Origin: Cryptomeria japonica
Lineage: Eukaryota > Streptophyta > Pinopsida > Cupressales > Cupressaceae
Length of the DNA stretch: 64,000 bases
Assembly: GCF_030272615.1 (NCBI RefSeq)
Contig: NC_081413.1
Location: 103,698,239 to 103,762,238, forward strand
Direction of reading: 5' to 3'
The translations under genes were made by a program, and so were the position numbers. Within the stretch, counting starts at the first letter, position 1. The number at the start of each line of letters is the position of its first letter. Below, in pieces: positions 34,867 through 47,499 of this stretch. Below the pieces are notes generated by a model that worked only from the letters and a program-made list of their open reading frames with translations, did not search any database and was not told the origin of the DNA.

Positions 34867-35391
34867 TGTTGGAGCTTTGTCATTGATGCCCCTTTTGGTG
34901 AAGGAGAATGGTGTATAGGCTATACCAATTGTCATTGATGTCAACATACTTCTGTTGACTTTCATTGTTGTTGCTCTAGTAATTTTGTGACTCTCTTCAT
35001 CATGTTTTTCTCCACGTTTCTCTGCAATTGCAGATATGGATTTGCAGTTTGGGTAGTATACTTATGAATATGAGATGTACCTATATTTCAGTTTGTACAT
35101 GTTATGGATCTTCAAATGGTGAGATACATGTTTCGATAGTTAGATCTGGTAGTTGCTCTATTTCTCTGGAACAAAACAGTTTATTTGGGCATCTGCATTT
35201 CATTAGTTGATTGGTTTTGGTCCTGTGGTTTTTGGACATGAATAAGTATTGTGGATAATGTGTGTACTCCAATTGGCACTAAAATTTGTTATATTTTGGC
35301 TGACCTATGTGAGTGAAACATATGAAGTGTGTTGTGGTAGTGTGTAAAGTATTTTTCTTTGTAAGGCATGTGTGGTCAACTACATATATAC

Positions 35392-35440
<49 letters not shown>

Positions 35441-35468
35441 TGTGTGTGTGTGTGTGTGTGTGTGTTGT
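34867..35468 (+). repeat. Possible copia LTR fragment
   Basis: Begins tgttggagctttgtcattgatgcc, the same start and TGTCATTGATGTC motif seen in the LTRs of B, C and G. No PBS, internal region or partner is visible; it runs into the TG microsatellite and then the left end of element D. Confidence 0.4.
35384..35466. repeat. (TA)/(TG)n microsatellite
   Basis: tatatacatatatg followed by about 33 TG units with one TC. The 84-codon frame over it is an artefact. Confidence 0.97.
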
Positions 35469-35574
35469 TGGATTCCAAGAACACTAAGAGGAGGGGTGAT
35501 TCAATGTTCTACATGTATAATTAATTTTCACCTTATTAAAACATGCATACACCAACCGGTATACTGATACATAT
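35469..35574 (-). repeat. 3' LTR of element D, outer 106 bp (left of insertion E)
   Basis: Matches 63253-63357: both carry attccaagaacact, a C/G-rich block and ttttcaccttattaaaac. Continues at 44890 after removal of insertion E and one TSD copy. Confidence 0.9.
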
Positions 35575-36676
35575 TGTCATGCCCAAACTTTGGGCAAAAC
35601 ATAGATGATTTTTTTTATTTTTTATTTTTTTAAAAACACTTAACTTCATGCAACCTTTGCTTAATTAGTTGTGACATCCTAACAAGTTATTCCAAATGGA
35701 TTCTTAAACTGATATTAAATACTAACATAACTATGTACGATAACTCCTATTATCCTACGGAATAAATAATTTTTATAAGGGACATATTAAATTCTCTCAA
35801 AGACCCCATCATTCCAATTTGCGTCTAAAAGTACTTAATTACCAAATAGTCATTAATAAATTTACTTGGTTCGATATCAATTATTTAATAAATATCAAGT
35901 TCCCATCATCCTGATAATACCCCCTTTCTTAATAATATACTTAGATGCGGAATACTATATAAATTAATTTTATTATCTCACTAATTTGAGTCAATAGGTT
36001 GATTTAATCCAAACTTTCTAAAATAATTGACGAAGATATAATTAATCTTCGACAGAAAACCATTAATTGATTTTGGGAACTAATTAAAATATTCCTAGCA
36101 CTTAGTTTAGAAATGTCTATATTTTATTTAAACATAATTAAAAGTAGTTTATACTAAATCGACTAAAGGGTCGATTAGATCCGTAACGAGATACGTTCTA
36201 TAAGGTTTAATCTTTAAAACCTATATTTAGTTGGTCTGAGAATGATCCCCTATAGACAATTAAATACCTACAGAATTAAATTTCCTAAATGATTAACTTC
36301 AATAATAATATAACTTGAAACCACCATTTTTTTATTTATTTAAAATATACCCATATGATTATTTTGAAAACATATGTTGAATATAAACACTTATTAAAAT
36401 ACCTATTCCTAACATTATAGACTATTTATACAATCATGTTTTTAACTATGAAATTTACAATTACATTATAGATGATTTTATACATTCATGTATCTAATCT
36501 ATATATCTCCTTTTTATTCAAACACATATATATAGAAACATTATTTATTTTCTAAATATAAATGTTTTAACATCTTATCTAAAATTATATTAAGTAGATA
36601 CTAAAACCCTTCTCTTTATTCTATAACCACTAGATGAAATCTTAAATCTAAGATCTACCCCATCCATTCGTACTTC

Positions 36677-36793
<117 letters not shown>

Positions 36794-36949
36794 AACCTAT
36801 ATATATAAATAATTATGTTTCCTTATTTAAAATCATCCATGTAAAACCCTAACTGAATATTATATATATATCATTTAAATTGTTCTACATTTACAAAAAA
36901 AAATCTCTTACTTCTTTCCATTTACCCTAACCCTACCCGGGGCTAGGGT

Positions 36950-37100
36950 TTTATCTCTTTTGTTTGTATCTTGCAGGGGCGGAGATCATGGTGGCGGGGG
37001 TTTTAGGGGGAGCGGCGTAGCTCGCTGTGGGTTACCACAGTGGCGGCGACCACTGCGGTCACCCATAGTGGTGGCCCTCGAGTCGTTCTGTAGTACCCCT
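36950..37100. other. GC-rich block with CACTGTGG-type palindromes (copy 1)
   Basis: Within AT-rich surroundings, about 37018-37077 has ctgtgg..ccacagtgg, accactg and cccatagtgg. It aligns, by eye at about three-quarters identity over 55 bp, with 41333-41395. Not coding in any convincing frame. Confidence 0.6.
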
Positions 37101-38458
37101 ACCGTAATCGATCTCTAACCTTGGTTTAATCTGGATTAGTTTATCGAAATATTATGTTATAGTTAGATGTTTGAATTAACGCATAGCTATTGATGTGGTT
37201 TTCTCACTAGTTGTATGCAGGTTATTCAGTGTCCCTATTTCGTGGTATTAGTATCGGACTAATGATTTCATTAATTTTATATATGTATGCATGTATGATC
37301 GTTGGTTGCAGGAGATTTCAGGTACGAAGTCGCATGAGTGCGAGGTTCGTCGTCACCTGGTTTTGCAGGTTTGAGCATACCTTTTAATCCTTAGAGTTGG
37401 ATTAGGTGGTCGTAAGACCCTAGTCGACCTTAGTCGTGCTCAAGTGAGCATCGTCAGTCGTCGTCGGTAATCCCTTCTTGTTTGGGTTTGCGAGTCGTCT
37501 GTTTGGTTGACCTTCTCGGTTTGCGTGCCTGGTGTGTTTGGTTAATTGATGAATTAGTCCTTAGTAATTTTCTTTATTAAATATATGCGTTTGTGCATTG
37601 AGGATTAATGGATTAAATTAATCAGGTGTTCGTTATGCGATTTTCGTTGTTAATGAATTGCCTATTTTAAATTGGAAGCAAATTTGATTTAATGATTGAT
37701 TTGGAATATTTAATGCATTTTATATATGCTGTTGAAAAGAAAATTTGGTATTTAATCGCAATAGACGTAATTGTATTCTGTTGGATTATTAAATTTGAAA
37801 GATTAAATTTGTTTAAATGAGAAATCGAATTTTGAATTGAAAAGGCAAGTTATTTGTTGTGTTTGTGAGAAAGGATTAATTTTTAAGTATTATTTTTTTT
37901 AAATAAAAGTTTTTGTATTCCAAAAATAGAAAATTTTGGGTCAACTCTTCCATATAACCCAATTTGGGAAATTTGGAGAGGATGGACATTTTTGGAGGTT
38001 TTGGGAAGAAATGATGCTGGATCTGGCAGGTGGGCTCTCCTTCAGCCATTCCAGGATTGCGTATTAAGGTAGGATCCTGAATTTGTTGTTGAAAAAATTA
38101 ATTAGATTGTCCACTTGATTTGGCTGGAGATTTTAATTTGGGTGTGTATTTCCTCCATTCTGGTTTGGGTGTTTGAAACCCTTGGATGTTTGTATAGAAT
38201 GAAGATGCCATCAAGAAGATGTGATATCTAAACTAGTTCGTTTAAAACCGAAACTATATTGAAATTGAATCCATTAGCAAGCTCGGTAATGGGCGTTTGT
38301 TTTTACAGTTATAACTGTGTTTTTAAGGAAATGGAAACATTGATTTGTTTTATTACTGGACCTCTGCGTTTTTTAATCAAATTTCCTATTAAATTTTAGT
38401 AGGGGGGGGCGTTTTGTTGTTATCATCGATCTGTGCGCGTTTTTTTTTGTGATTAGCA
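37101..38458. other. Non-coding part of insertion E
   Basis: AT-rich, no gene, no repeat that I can define. Confidence 0.4.
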
Positions 38459-38730
38459 AATTGTGGGTCGGGGTTTGGGAGAGCGGGGAGCGGAGCTCCA
38501 CCCGCTCCCCTCCCCTTCCCCCGTGCGTCCCCCGCTCACCCCTTCTCCTCCACCCATTTCCGTTGTTTTCTTCCCCCCCCCCGCCTTCCGTTGGTGTAAG
38601 GGCCTCCGGCCGCGGCTCACTGCGGTGGCCGCAGGGCGCCGCGGGCCTGCGGGCACCGCAGCGACGCCGCCGCCTGGGCAATGCCCTGCGGCTAGGGTTA
38701 GGGCATAGCCCGCCCTCGCCGCTAAGGGTT
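38459..38730. other. GC-rich island inside insertion E
   Basis: About 270 bp of strongly GC-rich sequence with many CpG (gcgccgcggg, gacgccgccgcc), flanked by AT-rich DNA and ending in tagggttagggc / taagggttag. Open frames on both strands follow from the base composition. No protein is recognised. It may be the GC-rich leader of the insertion. Confidence 0.6.
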
Positions 38731-41330
38731 AGAATGCTTTCTATGCGTTGTGTTAACATAGTTTTTAAAAAGGCATTTTGTTTAATGTATTTTTGTTTTA
38801 TTATTCAAAAATGGCATATGATAGTTGTAATATTATTTTAATGATAAGATTTAGTTAGTGTTTAAAGATGTTTTTTTTTATATATGTATTTTTTTTAAAA
38901 AGAAAAGAAAACATATAATGTTTTAATATTGTCTTATGAAGATTGTAAATCAAGTCGTGATGATGAGAAATGTGGCATAAATGGATTATGCCGAAGATTT
39001 TCTTTGTTAACGTATTGTGCAAGCCTGAAATTTAATTGGGTATAGTTGGGAAAGATCAATTATTGATACATTGGAGATTCTCGTTGAGTTAAAATATACC
39101 TTATTCACGAATGAATATATTGTTGAAGATTTTAATGTTGTAAGCCATCTGGAGATATTAGAAACGAATAATCGACCATTGGGCATTAGAAATTTAACGA
39201 TATGCTTTTGAAAATGATTATCTTCTTTGGGATTTCCTTTTTATATTGATATTCCGTGATCCGCATTATGCATCTGGGATTGTAAATTATGAATCTGTAG
39301 AGATTGATTTCGAACCAGTATGTTAATGATGTTTGTTGGAGATTAGATAGCTTGTTTAATTGATTATGGTTGTTTGAGTTTAATTAGTATGAATTTGGTT
39401 TAAAAACTCATTATGGCGTAATTTGCCTGTTCGATGCTTTGAAACTTAGGAGTTAGAAAACCAAGAACAGCGTATCCCTTGATGAGGTAGATAACTGTAA
39501 ACTGATTTAGATCTTGTAGAAAACTTGATCGTCTTTTAATGATTAAATCAATTTGAGAAAATATTGTCTTTTCTGATCACTGTCTTGCGAGTTTAATTTC
39601 TGTATTCGCCTTTAATTATGAAATGGCATGTTTTGCTTTGTGTAAAAGGACCCTGTCGTATGGATGATTTGGTGTTCCTGTTTTAGTGCTCGATTTCCGA
39701 GTTGACTGTTGTATTGCGATGTTGTCATAGTTGGTCATATCCTCTTTGTGTGAGTCGAACGATGATTCATGGTTGACCTTAATTTGTCAGGTCTCTAGTT
39801 GAGTACCGTCAGTAAGTGTTCACCGTTGAATTGTGTTTGACCTGATGATTGTCCTCTTCTTCTTGAACTCCGTTCGTCTAACCATGTGTATTCTCTGGTT
39901 TGAGTTCGTCTGAGTTAGTCTAGTGTCGTATGGGAAAGTGGCTTTCGATTGGGGGCCGCGCCCAAAGTGGCTGCTGGATAACCCGTCGAAAGTGAGTCTA
40001 ATAAGTGATAACCTAAGTAAATTAGAATTATAATTTTTAAATAAGATAATGTGCCTCACACATGGGACGAGTGCTAGCATAGACTCGACATGCTGTGAGA
40101 AGGCCTGAAATGGCAAACCACCTTCCTTGTCTTCACGAGAGGATGTGTGGGTCCACATGAGGCTTGGATGGGCCGGAAGTTCAGATTAGGTTGCCAGGGT
40201 TACCAGTGTATGGGCCGGGACCTATGAAGACTTGCCATGGTATCCATACCAGGTTGTGTGATGACACTTGTCCCTACGTTCGCTAGTGTGTTGTCGTTTT
40301 GTCCTGTTTTGAGTACCTTTGTGAGTCGTCCTTTTTGTCTCTGCCCTTGCGAGTCTCGGTTTCATGATTAGACCTTGGGTGGTGATGGTTCAGTTTTATG
40401 GATGCTCTCTTGGACCTCTTGTATTAGCTTGGATTATGTTCAGCTGGATCCTGTTCTTTTTAAGGATCGTTTATGTATTATTGACCGATGTGGTCGTTTG
40501 TATATTGTTATATTTCGCCTTGATGGCTGGATTGTATGGTGTAACCTCTTGTACTCTTAACTTTATTAATTATCAGAGGGGTCTTGCAGTTGCGCAGACC
40601 CGGAGATGTAGCCCTTTAGGGGTGAACTCCGAGATCATTATGGGGTTATGTGGTGTATTCTCTTATGTTTCCTTTATTCAACTTTATCATGTATGTTTAG
40701 CTTATGTTAAAATGTTTAAGTGGATAAATGGGAATTAACTTTAGATGCTTTTATTCAGTTCTATCTTGAATGCCATGTGGATTGAATGCATAATTGGTTG
40801 AGATGCGATTTATCGTAATGCATGTGTGAAATCGTCCTTTTAATGCAATAAGTTGGAATATGGAATAATGCATCTTAGAGTAATGAATTATACTCAGTTG
40901 TTGTTAAGGAATTTATATATGCTTGGGAAGATCGCGTGTTATGATGAAATCCTAATGTATTAGATTGTAGATGTATGGTTTGTGATTTTAAATGAAAAGC
41001 TTGAATGGGAAATTATGAATGGACCTTAATGGATGAATCCTTGCTTGTGATTTATATTTCCGTCTTTTGAAAGAAATTGTCTTGATTGTGAATTATCTCG
41101 TTGTTAAGATAATTAGCTTATTGGATTAATTGTGCGAATTAGTGAATTGTGATATTTAAGTAATCTCGTTGGGAAACTCTTTAGGAGTTTAGTTGAAGTC
41201 TTCCGCTATGTAATCTGAATCCTTGGTATCTTGTTGCATCTTATGTGTTGTAACTTTAAAAAAAAAAAATTTGCTCTCTATTCTTGTTATTGTGGCTTAT
41301 CCCTTCGGGGTTTCCTGGCGGGGCATTACA
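38731..41330. other. Non-coding part of insertion E, gypsy-LTR-like
   Basis: 40150-40290 (gggccgggacc, ccataccaggttgtgtgatgacac, tgtccctacg) has the style of Tekay-type gypsy LTRs, from memory only. It ends at the terminus GGGGCATTACA (41330). The frame at 40364-40738 is not supported as a gene. Confidence 0.4.
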
Positions 41331-41470
41331 CGTTCACTGTGGATGGCCACAGCGGCGACGCCCACTGTGGATGCCCATAGTGGTGTCGGCCAAGGCCACC
41401 ACTGTGTCGTGCATAGGGTTCGACCCCCGCCGTCCACTATGCATTACACAGTGGTTCGGCTCGAGCCCGA
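41331..41470. other. GC-rich block with CACTGTGG-type palindromes (copy 2)
   Basis: cactgtgg, ccacagcgg, cccactgtgg and cccatagtggtg in close series; homologous to the block at 37018-37077. A poly-T run follows (41468-41521). Confidence 0.6.
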
Positions 41471-41582
41471 CACCTTTTTTTTAATTTTTTTTTTTTTTTT
41501 TAAATATCTTTTTTTTTTTTTCTAAAGAAAATGCTTGATTAATAGTAATATATATTATATAAATATGTAAATATATATATAG

Positions 41583-41588
<6 letters not shown>

Positions 41589-41669
<81 letters not shown>
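41589..41669. repeat. (TA)n microsatellite
   Basis: About 40 TA units, followed by tttatttatttatttata. Confidence 0.97.
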
Positions 41670-41672
<3 letters not shown>

Positions 41673-44600
41673 TTATTTATTTATATCTGGTACAAAAGTA
41701 TATTTTTAGAAAGGAAGAAAATAAATTTATTTAAATTTAAATAAATGAATAAAATTTTATATATATATATATATTATTCTTGAAAATCTTAAGTTGTTGA
41801 TCTGTATAATTGAAAACCTTTCTAATAGATAAATCAAAGGTTTCCGATTTTAATTAAATGAATATACATCTTTTAAATACAAATGTCAGGCTGCTAATAT
41901 TGACATAAGTATGTAAAGTTTTAAACGCCGCTATTTAGATCTAGATATTATTTGTTTTCAATAAGTCCGTTTAACTTTAGATTTTATTTTCTTCATGCAA
42001 ACAAATACATAATCTAAAAGGAATAGTCCATTTAAATCTAGATGTTAATTTCTGCATACAAGTTGTCCGATTTAAATTCATTTATACAACAACTATTTTT
42101 AGACTAGAAAACATTGAAATAAAACTTAGAAATGTTCATACTAATTTTTAGATTTGCCTTCTTCCGTTATGTATCTGGCAGAAGTAAATAAATTGGTACA
42201 ACAACTATATAATAAGATATTATTTAAAGTAGATTGACCGTTTAGCTTTAGATTTGATTTTTTCTGTAATCTATATAAATGACAGCATTCAATAATCTTA
42301 ACAGCAAATAAATGTTTTATTAATTAATTTTAACCTTAGAGATAGATATACTATTTTTGGCTTTATTTTCTGCAAATAGTTTAGATAACAGAGTTAAATA
42401 AACTAAATTTAACATGTCCATGTATAAATCAAATGTTTTATTACCAATCTACTATATGCATGCAAAACCAATTCTATTTCTTTTCAAATAAATTGTTTCA
42501 AATGCGTAAGGGAAATCATTATTTTCTTTCTTTTCAGAACATCCTATCCACACAAATATTTATTTCAAACTTTAGGAACTAAAATCAAAAATAATCATTT
42601 TCTTTCCTGCAATATAACTTAAATGACTATTACAAATATTTAAATCTTATCTCCAAGATACTCTTGTCACTTTACAAATAGGTCTCTTGTTTCAAATAAA
42701 TGCGGAAAATACTAAATACATATCCAAATATTTTTCTGCAACAACCATTTCGAGCCACTTCTACTTGTCCTGCTATTTTCTTCCAACAACCTGCATTAAA
42801 TCAAAAGCTATGACCATGGAGTGCTCACCTCCTAGCCTAGGCTAACTAGTAGCCACCCCCGAGCTCAGAGAACCAAGCCCTAGATAGGTAACAGGCATGC
42901 AAACACAAAAGACAAGGGAAAGCTCAATCTCAAACACAATCCCAACCCAAGCTACACTGCACCACACATTTGTGATGTCTTTTCAAGGGTGGTAGTGGAT
43001 CAAGTACCTTGAGGAGACTACAAGTATGGTAAAACATATAGCCACCTCATGGAAAACCAAATACATCAAGTATAACAACCCCACTTTCCTTATGCCCCCC
43101 AAGGCATTCATGCCTTATTTCCCTCCTTATGACCCCCAATGCATAAACAAGTCATGCAGCAAGGGTCACATAAAATCCCTTGTGATCACTCTCATAATGA
43201 GAGCCTCTCACTCGAGGGCTGTCACTTCTACCACCCACAAGACTCTCCTCTCTCCCAAGAGTAGGAGGTCTTGATTACTCCCAAAACACATACATTGCTT
43301 AAGCACAAAACACCAAATAAATTTCTAAGAAATACATGTACGGAAACTAGTCTTTTACACAAGCATTTCTTTCAAAACATCATGCAATAAGAAAACATTA
43401 TAAGAAAAATAAAACCAACCTTAAACTGCCCAAAGGTATGCTAATTTTATTGAGGATGAGGAGCCCAATTCCACAGTTCTTCTCTTTCTACCCTTAGCCA
43501 AAATTCTCAATCCAAAATCTATCTTTTTTCTTTTCAAAATTCTTTTGTCTCCAAAAATGGAGAGTGGGTGATTACCCACTCATTTTCTAATTCTTTCTTA
43601 AGAAGCCCTTTGTGAGAGTTCTCACAAGTTTCTAAAAACTAAAAAAAAGAAGGTAAGGTAAAATGGGAAAGGGAACTCTCATTCGAAAGGGAAGGTTTAC
43701 AACTTAGTTCAAGTCTTCTAATTTCCATTTTCGCACAACTTAGAAAAGTCACTTTTTAGGGTGTCTAAAAGGTCACATGGGAGTAGAAACTTGCCTAAAA
43801 TTACCCCTAACCCTTAGGTATACCTTATGGGCTTTAGGAAACCTTATTAAACTACCCCTAGGTGTCCATTTAACCCTTCTTTAACCCCTCTGAAGTTTAT
43901 TTTCGGGTCAAACCTATGTTGACCATCCCAAAGATTCTTTACCCAAGGCATTTATGACATCACATTACCTTAATTGAAAAATCTATAGTTAAACAATTCC
44001 CACCAAGAGACAAATTTAAAAATTCAAACATAAATCCACACATGTGTCAAGTGACACAAAGAAAATACTGTTACAAAATTATACATGAAATCGTGTCTCT
44101 TGTGGGATTTACATAAATCAATTAAATAACACTTAACACACATGCATCATTTACTATTACGAATAAAATACAACACAAACGGGGTGTTGTCTCTCCAAAT
44201 AGACAAACCCTGGTTTTACGAATATACATAGGTCTAGGTTTGGTTCTCCGTAATATTTCCATGGTCACATGGGTATCTTTTCCTGCACCACTCAAATACA
44301 CATTAGTAATTTCCAATAACCTCGTATAATATTAAACACGTGAATTAGAATACACATCAAACACTTCGCATACAATTTACATTTAACAATTCAATATATC
44401 TCATATCCAAATAAATCCACATAAGTAATTATCATAATTCTCATAATTTTAGTCCACACATAAAACATACATCTTGATTCTATCATCATAATAAAGTCCT
44501 GCAAATCCAATAATGACATACATCATCTCCAATTTATCCTATTCTAGAATCATATAGAGTTCTATATCATAAAGCATATAAATGAAGTATCAACATTCAT

Positions 44601-44884
44601 CAATGTTATCCCAAATCATGGAATCATATAAGTTCTAAATCCAAACATAGCTAACATACGTTAAATCAAGATTATCCAATCAATGGATCTTTTAGGATTT
44701 CAAATTCATAACACATCAAAATGTACACCACAAGGTGCAATAACTCTATAACCTGGTTCAATTACTTTTCTCACCAATCTATCTGTCTAACATAGTCCAT
44801 TCTATTGAATTATAAAGCATTTATTAATAGGGTCAAACATGGTCAACTAAGTTAATCAAAGCTTGGTTTGGGGAAGGCCTTACA
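41670..44884. other. Right part of insertion E, non-coding
   Basis: AT-rich 41670-42780, then mixed sequence. No gene recognised on either strand. 42811-43270 (gctcacctcctagcc, cacccccgagctc, gagagcctctcactcgaggg) reads like LTR or leader sequence and recalls 34380-34680. It ends at ccttaca before the TSD. Confidence 0.4.
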
Positions 44885-44889
44885 CATAT

Positions 44890-45737
44890 AGAATTGAAAG
44901 AATTAAAGCAATCGATAAGCCAATCACATAAATGGATACCATAACACACAAAATTATATGTGGAAAACCTCAAAGAGGAAAAACCATGGTGGGATTTGTG
45001 ACCCACAATATCAATCCACTGGCAATATGAAAAGATATTACAAAATATAGGGTCCTGCACTTGAAGGAAGGCTTGCATCCTAGAGCACACTGCTCAATCA
45101 TAAAAAGAGCCTCACTGACTACATACAAATCCAGACTACAATCCAAAGAAATGATTGAACTGCAGAGATAGCATATTCTATGTCTGAATACAATTCTAGT
45201 TAAGCTCTGCATGTTCCAGTTTGAAACCCTAAACCCTTTACCGGAATACCCCTTTACATAAATATCCTCACATACATGATCTCTCAGATTTATTTTGCAT
45301 CTCCTTCATTATTTCCTTCCTAATACATATTCACATCATATCACTATCCAGATCTACCAAAATGATCTAATCCAACTAACCTATATACCCTATATAATTT
45401 ATCATACCTTATGTCAGCTTACAAAGATAATCACAATATAAATATACATGTCAACTAGATAAAATAAATACATGAATATCAAAAACAATTGCCAATGCCG
45501 GATCTAAAAGATGTCGGCCTCCAATACCGATAACCTGATTCTAAACCTTGTCGGCCTGCATTGTCGATAACCAAAGAATTCCATCCATCCTGCTAGTGCC
45601 GATGTTAGTGTCGGTGTAGTGTTTGTGAAGTGCCTGCTAGTACACAACTGAACTAAAAAATGAAGCCAAAACAAGATACCATGTTTCCATAAATGACAAC
45701 ATAGTAAAACCAACCAATTGAGTGTCAGTTGCCAACA
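44890..45737 (-). repeat. 3' LTR of element D, main part
   Basis: On the minus strand it begins TGTTGGCAACTG at 45737. It matches 63363-64000 (agaattgaaag, cataaatggataccataacacac, aaaccctaaacccttta). About 850 bp. Confidence 0.92.
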
Positions 45738-45738
45738 A

Positions 45739-45903
45739 TCTCCCCCTTTGGCATTGATGGCAACACTCATGTGAAAAATGATAATGGTTTCATCATGCCT
45801 ATTCCCCCTAAGCTAAATATTCATCAATGCAAAATACGCCATACTCCCCTAATGTATACAACTCCCTCTTTTCTTTTTCACATCTATATCACTCCCCCTT
45901 TGA
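45739..45903 (-). other. Paired polypurine tracts of element D
   Basis: Minus strand: caaagggggaga at 45750-45739 abuts the LTR, preceded by gccatcaatgc. A second, caaagggggagt at about 45903-45892, is preceded by ggcattgatgt. This is the same two-tract arrangement as in B, C and G. Confidence 0.8.
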
Positions 45904-45997
45904 CATCAATGCCATCAAAAATTCCAAAAAGAATACCCTAAATCCAAAACCGCAACAAAGAATGAAAAGACTGTACAATGAATATCCCAAAAATACT

Positions 45998-47499
45998 TTA
46001 CTGGAGCTTGACATATTTGAAAATTTTCATATATGCCTTCTCTAATAGCTCAAGATAAGTATCCCAACCAGATTTGAAAGTACCAGAAATAGATACAATT
46101 CCATTTAATATATGAGCAAATGACTCTTTCTCACTTAACTCTGTCGGTGTGGGCTTACCAACCATATCCATACACTCCTTATGTATACTGAGTGAATCCA
46201 ACCAGGGACTCACCAAGCCTCTAAGACTTCTAGCTCTTCTTATGATTTTGTCTTTTTCTTTCTCAAGAACAGAAATTTGGGCTTCCAAAACCAAAATCTG
46301 ACCATCAATGGATGTAGTCAATGAATTCAGTCTGTCAAAAGAATTGGCTATACCTGCAATTTTTTCTTGAAATTCCTTAATCTTATTATCAAGATTAACT
46401 ATAAGCACATCTGTGTTACAACATCTCTGTAAATACTTATACACCTCTTTAAAGAATTGTCTATTAATTTCAACATTTCATCAATCTTCTTCCTCTCAGA
46501 CTTAATTACTTGATCAAATGTAGCTCTTTTTGCCCGTGTGAACCTCTCCAGTGCTTGTCGGTTTGAAATCTATTGTAACGATTGAAAATCCTTTGAAATA
46601 TGCTCTATAATTGTCTTAAGATTGCCAAATGGGCTCGCTTATCTATCAAACTTTCACTCTAGGACTAGTCTATGCAAAACAGTGATATAATGATCAATAA
46701 TCCCTTTATCCATAGATCCCTCCTTCATCAATTTTTGTGTAGCCATCATCATGAGTTTAGTAGGACTCATCTCGGTTATCTTTTTCTTTACAACCTATGA
46801 GGTGTCAATTGAAAACAATGATGGACTCACTACCGGTTCCCTATCGGATTCCTCTTTGTTCTCTTTTGATGATTTATCATTTATAGCTTTCTCATTTGCA
46901 CCGAATGGCTTCGCCACTTGGTGCAGTCTTAGTAACTATCAGTTCCTCCCTAGGAACTGTAATCTCATCCTATACATTTGTATCTGGAGGACTATTATCC
47001 TCAATATTAGTATCTTGTACATTATCAACCTTTACACTGATTAGCCATATGTCCAAATTTTCCACAATGAGAGAAAATGAGAAATTGAATCTATGTGGTT
47101 AATTGTTGGATGAATTATTGATAAATCTAGGAAAGATTAAAGGAGAAAAGAAAGGGACTTTCTGGTATGGTAACCTAATTTTCTGCTTGATGCTATTTTT
47201 CATGAATGAGACTTCCAGTTTTGGGAAGAGACAATGGGCAGTTGATATCCCAGTAGGGAGGCAACTAAAACAGTCAATTACTACATTGGGCAGTCAAAGG
47301 GATGACAAAGTATAATTGCTTGACCTACACTGATTAGCCATATGTCCAAATTTTCCACATGCATAGCATTTGACAATCATTCTGCAATATTTTGTCTTAT
47401 GACCATACTTATTACATTTAGAACATTGACTGGGAGCAGAATCAGGGTTTTGATTTGCTCTGTTTCTACATTGCCTAGCCATGTGACCAAATTTATTAT
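45998..47499 (-). pseudogene. Element D protein, C-terminal part: CCHC knuckles and helical tail
   Basis: Continues from 62518. Knuckles: KFGHMARQC (second half of the first), CSKCNKYGHKTKYC (about 47428-47385), CYACGKFGHMANQC (about 47372-47330) and a duplicated CGKFGHMANQC at about 47070-47035. Then an acidic linker (DEITVPREELIV, ANEKAINDKSSKENKEESDRE) and a helical region (RQALERFTRAKRATFDQVIKSERKKIDEMLK and, after a frameshift near 46440, LDNKIKEFQEKIAGIANSF and LVLEAQISVLEKEKDKI), ending YVKLQ at 45998. No protease, integrase, RT or RNase H motif appears before the polypurine tracts. Several stops and at least two frameshifts. Nucleic-acid binding is inferred from the knuckles. Confidence 0.65.
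47033..47359 (-). repeat. 33-bp direct repeat around a 261-bp segment in the knuckle region
   Basis: acactgattagccatatgtc and the next 13 bases occur identically at 47033-47065 and 47327-47359. Each copy encodes GKFGHMANQC on the minus strand. The 261 bp between has no clear knuckle. It could be a repeat-unit duplication of the protein or an inserted segment. Confidence 0.85.

Noticed and set aside
35313-35567. 84-codon frame with Val/Cys repeats
   Set aside because: It is a translation of the TG microsatellite and an adjoining LTR end.
38373-38841. Long overlapping frames on both strands
   Set aside because: Open only because the island is GC-rich; the proteins are low-complexity and differ by strand.
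40364-40738. 124-codon frame with hydrophobic stretches
   Set aside because: Single short frame in LTR-like DNA with no homologue I know; hydrophobicity follows from T-rich sequence.
44885-45737. Solo LTR of an independent element
   Set aside because: It matches 63363-64000 and joins 35574 through the catat TSD, so it is the split 3' LTR of element D.
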